Origin: CALRWV02 sp943371965
GTDB lineage: Bacteria > Bacteroidota > JABWAT01
NCBI GenBank assembly: GCA_943371965.1
Contig: CALRWV020000004.1
Location: 310,001 to 374,000 of the forward strand
Length of the DNA stretch: 64,000 bases
Reading direction: 5' to 3'
A program made the position numbers and the translations under genes. The notes below the pieces were generated by a model. The model was not told the DNA's origin. It was given only the letters and a program-made list of their open reading frames with translations, and ran no database searches. Shown piece by piece: positions 61,214 to 64,000 of the stretch; within the stretch, counting starts at the first letter, position 1, and every line of letters starts with the position of its first letter.

Positions 61214-63181
61214 ATGAATCATATGAAATTAAAAATGTATTTTGTGCTGTTTTTGGGGTTATTCTGTAACCAGAGTTTCTCTCAAAATTATCTCCCATTT
61301 AACCGTGGAATAAATCTAACAAATTGGTTTCAGACCGATACCAGTCATATCTCATTCGGAAAATATGATATCACAGATTTTGCACAAATTAAATCATTGG
61401 GAGTTGACGCCATTCGTCTTCCAGTAGATTTAAAAGCTATGACAGGACCGGCACCCGATTATAAGGTCAGTCCAACCTTTCTTTTTTTTATGGATTATGT
61501 GGCACATTGGGCCGATTCACTGGGAATTTATTTGATTCTGGATAATCACAATTTTGACCCCGCAGTAAATACGTTGCCGGGTGTGATCAGTTGGATGAAA
61601 CCGGCGTGGCAGCAGATTGCAACCCATTATCTCGGAAAATATCCGAAAATGTATTTTGAGATTTTGAATGAACCGCATGGAATCAGTTATGATATCTGGA
61701 ATGTGGTTCAGAATTCAACCGTTTCCGGAATCCGTGCAATCGATGCTGACAGGATTATTGTTGTTGGCGGTGTTGATTTTAACAGCATCAATAAATTGAA
61801 TCAGATAACAGTTTCATCCGACAAAAAATTGATCTACACCTTTCACTTTTACGATCCGTTTTTATTTACCCATCAGGGTGCGAGTTGGGCAAGTCCTTCA
61901 CTTGAATCTTTGTCGGGAATGCCGTTTCCTTATGATGTAAACAAAATGCCGGCTTTACCGGCGGTTTACAACGGAACCTGGATTCAATCCTCTTACAACG
62001 ATTATAAAAATCAGGGAACCGAGTCGAAAATAAATGAACAGATTGAAATTGCCAATACCTTCCGGAAAACCCGAAAAGTACCTGTTTGGTGCGGTGAATT
62101 TGGTGTTTACATTCCCAACAGCCCCAATGATGAACGGACAAACTGGTACCGGATTGTTAGACAAAAGCTCGAATCCGACTCCATTGCCTGGACGATTTGG
62201 GACTATCAGGGTGGATTTGGACTTTTCAAAAAAGATACCAAAGAACGGTTTGATTATGATTTGAATTTACCGGTTGTTGATGCGTTGGGTTTTACTTCTC
62301 CGGCACAACTTCCCGATATAAAAAAACCTGACAGTTCTCAAATAACCATTTATACCGATTGGGTTCATAAAGGAATTACCAACGAAAGTTACTTAACCGC
62401 AGGTTCTTTCAATCTCCATTATACTCAAAATCCGGCATCAGGAAGGCACTCGGTTTTGCTTTCAAACACCAATCAATATAACGGACTTCAATTCAAATTT
62501 TCTGAAATCAGAGATTTTACAAAACTGAAAGCCGACAATTATTATGTTGAACTTTCCATAAAAGGAACCGCTGGAGTTGTTTCACTCGATCTCCGTTTTA
62601 TTGATTCAAAAACGTCGGTTTCAGATCATCCATGGAGAAGCAGGGTTATTTTAAATTCATCAAAAGTTACCTGGAACAATACGTGGCAAACCATTCAGAT
62701 TCCGCTTAAATCTTTTGTGGAATCAGGTTCGTGGGATAACGCCTGGTTTAATCCGTCAGGTTTGTTTGACTGGTCTTCAATTGAACGACTGGAGATAATT
62801 CCTGAAGATCAAAGTCTAACAGGTCAAACTGTTTTTGTTGATAATATCAGAATCACAAAAAAACCGGCAGTCAATGTTGAAGAAAATGAACTGCTCCCCG
62901 AAAAATTTCAAATAAATTCCATTTACCCGAATCCGTTTAATCCTGAAACGAGAATTTCTGGAATCGTTCCAACCGGAAATGGACACTCTACTTTAACCGT
63001 CTTCAATCTTTTAGGACAATCAATCCGCAATCTTCCCATTACAGTTCAGGGAAATAATGAGTTTTCCTCAGTTTGGAATGGACGAAATGAGTTTGGAATC
63101 CCGGTTTCGAGCGGAATTTATCTGGTTCAGTTGAAACACGGATCAGCAGTTGAAACAAGACAGGTTGTTTTGTTGAAATAA
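61214..63181 (+). CDS. Secreted GH5 endoglucanase-like glycoside hydrolase with CBM-like and T9SS domains
   Basis: A 655-residue cargo. Signal peptide 1-24 (ends QSFSQ). Catalytic GH5 domain ~25-370: RGINLTNWF, GVDAIRLPVD, acid/base Glu153 in FEILNEPHG, HFYDPF, nucleophile Glu295 in PVWCGEFGVY, IWDYQGGFGLFKK. These residues are all in place, so it should hydrolyse beta-1,4-glucans or related beta-glycans. Residues ~380-560 form a beta-sandwich carbohydrate-binding-like module (TWNNTWQTIQIPLKSF, VFVDNIRI). A T9SS sorting domain ends the protein (IYPNPFNPETRIS). Probably exported to the surface for polysaccharide degradation. Confidence 0.92.
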   Translation: MNHMKLKMYFVLFLGLFCNQSFSQNYLPFNRGINLTNWFQTDTSHISFGKYDITDFAQIKSLGVDAIRLPVDLKAMTGPAPDYKVSPTFLFFMDYVAHWADSLGIYLILDNHNFDPAVNTLPGVISWMKPAWQQIATHYLGKYPKMYFEILNEPHGISYDIWNVVQNSTVSGIRAIDADRIIVVGGVDFNSINKLNQITVSSDKKLIYTFHFYDPFLFTHQGASWASPSLESLSGMPFPYDVNKMPALPAVYNGTWIQSSYNDYKNQGTESKINEQIEIANTFRKTRKVPVWCGEFGVYIPNSPNDERTNWYRIVRQKLESDSIAWTIWDYQGGFGLFKKDTKERFDYDLNLPVVDALGFTSPAQLPDIKKPDSSQITIYTDWVHKGITNESYLTAGSFNLHYTQNPASGRHSVLLSNTNQYNGLQFKFSEIRDFTKLKADNYYVELSIKGTAGVVSLDLRFIDSKTSVSDHPWRSRVILNSSKVTWNNTWQTIQIPLKSFVESGSWDNAWFNPSGLFDWSSIERLEIIPEDQSLTGQTVFVDNIRITKKPAVNVEENELLPEKFQINSIYPNPFNPETRISGIVPTGNGHSTLTVFNLLGQSIRNLPITVQGNNEFSSVWNGRNEFGIPVSSGIYLVQLKHGSAVETRQVVLLK

Positions 63182-63219
63182 ATGATTCGAAAGACGAGAA
63201 TCGACAATCGACAAATTCC

Positions 63220-63573
63220 AAACCTCAGAGGTCTGCGAGACCTCTGAGGTTTTTTTGTTCATCCCATCGAAATTGCAACTTTCGAAACCTGACAGGTCTC
63301 CGAGACCTGTCAGGTTTTTTCATTCATCTATCGAATTTCGGATTACTTGAGAAACAACCCACAAAATTCAGAAAATAATTACTTGTCAACCTGAAATAAC
63401 TTACATTTGAACATTCAGATAAAATGAGGGAAATCAAATAAGTTACCAAACCTCACAGGTCTCCAAGACCTGTGAGGTTTACGGTGCAATTTGGACACTG
63501 GTTTTTGAACGAATTGAAAATTGAAAAGATTAGAGAAACCTGACAGGTCTTGGAGACCTGACAGGTCTTTTTT
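63220..63573. repeat. Four 15-3-15 hairpins with covarying stems
   Basis: Four related hairpins occupy 63220-63252, 63285-63317, 63448-63480 and 63536-63573. Each has ~15-bp arms of the form AAACCTnnnAGGTCT, a 3-nt loop (GCG, CCG, CCA, TGG) and the complementary arm. Arm changes in the first three are compensated on the other side, so the stem is kept; the fourth has one central mismatch. Copies 1, 2 and 4 end in T tracts and copy 1 lies 38 nt after the GH5 stop, so some may terminate transcription. The intervals are irregular and hold no spacers of equal length. Confidence 0.85.
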
Positions 63574-63662
63574 GTTTTGTCTTCAGAATTATCGAAATTC
63601 AAATGATTTATTGTTAAGAAGTAATACTAATCGTAAATTTTATAAATTCATTTCTCTTTAGT

Positions 63663-64000
63663 ATGTCTATGGTACTCAAAAAAGCATCTCTTTTGGCTTC
63701 TGCGCTTTTTGTTTCAATTCTTGTAATTCATGCACCGTCATTTGGACAAAACCATACTCTTCACGGTACTATTCTTACTTTAAATACACAAAATACTGGT
63801 TCTGTTATTCCTTTTGTAAAGGTTGATGTAGACTCAGGGGCATTCATTACTCAAACGGACGCAAACGGAAATTATGTTCTTAATGATATTCCTGCAGGAA
63901 CACATCATGTACGATTTACTAAAAAAGATTTTAAAGGATTTTACGAAAATATAGATCTTCAAGATAATAAAACCTTCAATGTAAGTATGCCGTCAACAGT
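63663..64000 (+). CDS. Exported protein with carboxypeptidase-regulatory-like domain, 3' end outside window
   Basis: 112 codons are visible before the edge. Signal peptide (SLLASALFVSILVIHAPSFGQ, ~9-29) then a beta-sandwich with the pattern VIPFVKVDVDSGAFITQTDA, NGNYVLNDIPAGTHHVRFTK, the typical CarboxypepD_reg/'peptidase-associated' fold that heads TonB-dependent receptors and other large surface proteins. Which of these it is cannot be told from the fragment. The ATG at 63663 is used; an in-frame second ATG is at 63669. Confidence 0.75.
   Translation, partial: MSMVLKKASLLASALFVSILVIHAPSFGQNHTLHGTILTLNTQNTGSVIPFVKVDVDSGAFITQTDANGNYVLNDIPAGTHHVRFTKKDFKGFYENIDLQDNKTFNVSMPST

Noticed and set aside
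63220..63573. CRISPR-like repeat array
   Set aside because: Units are themselves palindromic, start-to-start intervals are unequal (65, 163, 88 nt), units vary in sequence, and no cas gene is near.
1..64000. tRNA, rRNA or known riboswitch
   Set aside because: I looked for T-loop-like GGTTCGAATCC strings and rRNA-like blocks and saw none outside coding sequence. A tRNAscan-SE and Infernal run would be decisive.

Overview
The window is AT-rich bacterial chromosome from a diderm. It is most likely Ignavibacteriota or a close relative in the Bacteroidota/Chlorobiota group. The main reason is five large secreted proteins that end in a type IX secretion (T9SS) C-terminal sorting domain with the 'YPNPFNP' signature typical of Ignavibacteria and Calditrichota-like lineages. 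Supporting signs are signal peptides ending in AQ or SQ, lipoproteins, a plant-type acyl-ACP desaturase, and sensors with ligand-binding propeller domains. I saw no rRNA, tRNA, CRISPR array or prophage. Lineage is inferred from protein style, not from a marker gene.

Layout. 1-16.6 kb: a 5'-truncated M43 metalloprotease cargo; a propeller sensor that lacks an ATPase domain; a small minus-strand block (EamA transporter, CPxCG protein, flavin reductase, small membrane protein); a propeller/LytS kinase overlapping its LytTR regulator; an orphan receiver; and a Gly-rich beta-helix cargo protein. 16.7-31.9 kb: RsmI-like methyltransferase, HD-GYP phosphodiesterase, secreted six-hairpin glycosidase-like protein, membrane metallo-hydrolase, an IS200-like/RAYT transposase framed by REP-like hairpins, amidohydrolase plus DUF1624-like membrane protein, a cytosine deaminase plus THI5-domain sensor-kinase operon, DinB, a small cytochrome c and a DUF2238 protein. 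32-43.5 kb: a complete hybrid two-component system (propeller, kinase, receiver, AraC); a TlpA operon with two tandem lipoproteins that resemble bare T9SS sorting domains plus a beta-barrel; aldo/keto reductase; a lipoprotein; a T9SS cargo. 43.8-64 kb: a second Gly-rich cargo with a LamG domain; a minus-strand block (sugar isomerase, adenylyl cyclase, MFS); a lipoprotein; acyl-ACP desaturase; a MazEF pair with a visible operator; metG; a GNAT remnant; a hybrid kinase; a GH5 glucanase cargo; and the start of a protein with a carboxypeptidase-regulatory-like domain.

Themes. The window is rich in signal transduction (six sensor kinases or kinase-like proteins, three response-regulator outputs, adenylyl cyclase, HD-GYP) and in polymer-attacking or adhesive secreted proteins (protease, GH5, glycosidase-like, LamG). 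This fits a heterotroph that senses and degrades macromolecules.

Intergenic DNA is full of palindromic elements. These include 15-3-15 hairpins with compensatory changes, zero-loop palindromes shared between distant gene ends, RAYT-linked REP hairpins, and short purine-rich repeats that also occur in frame inside two secreted proteins. The most novel-looking items are the sorting-domain-like lipoproteins beside TlpA and the pyrimidine-linked sensor operon. All functions are inferred from reading the sequence; no database search was run.
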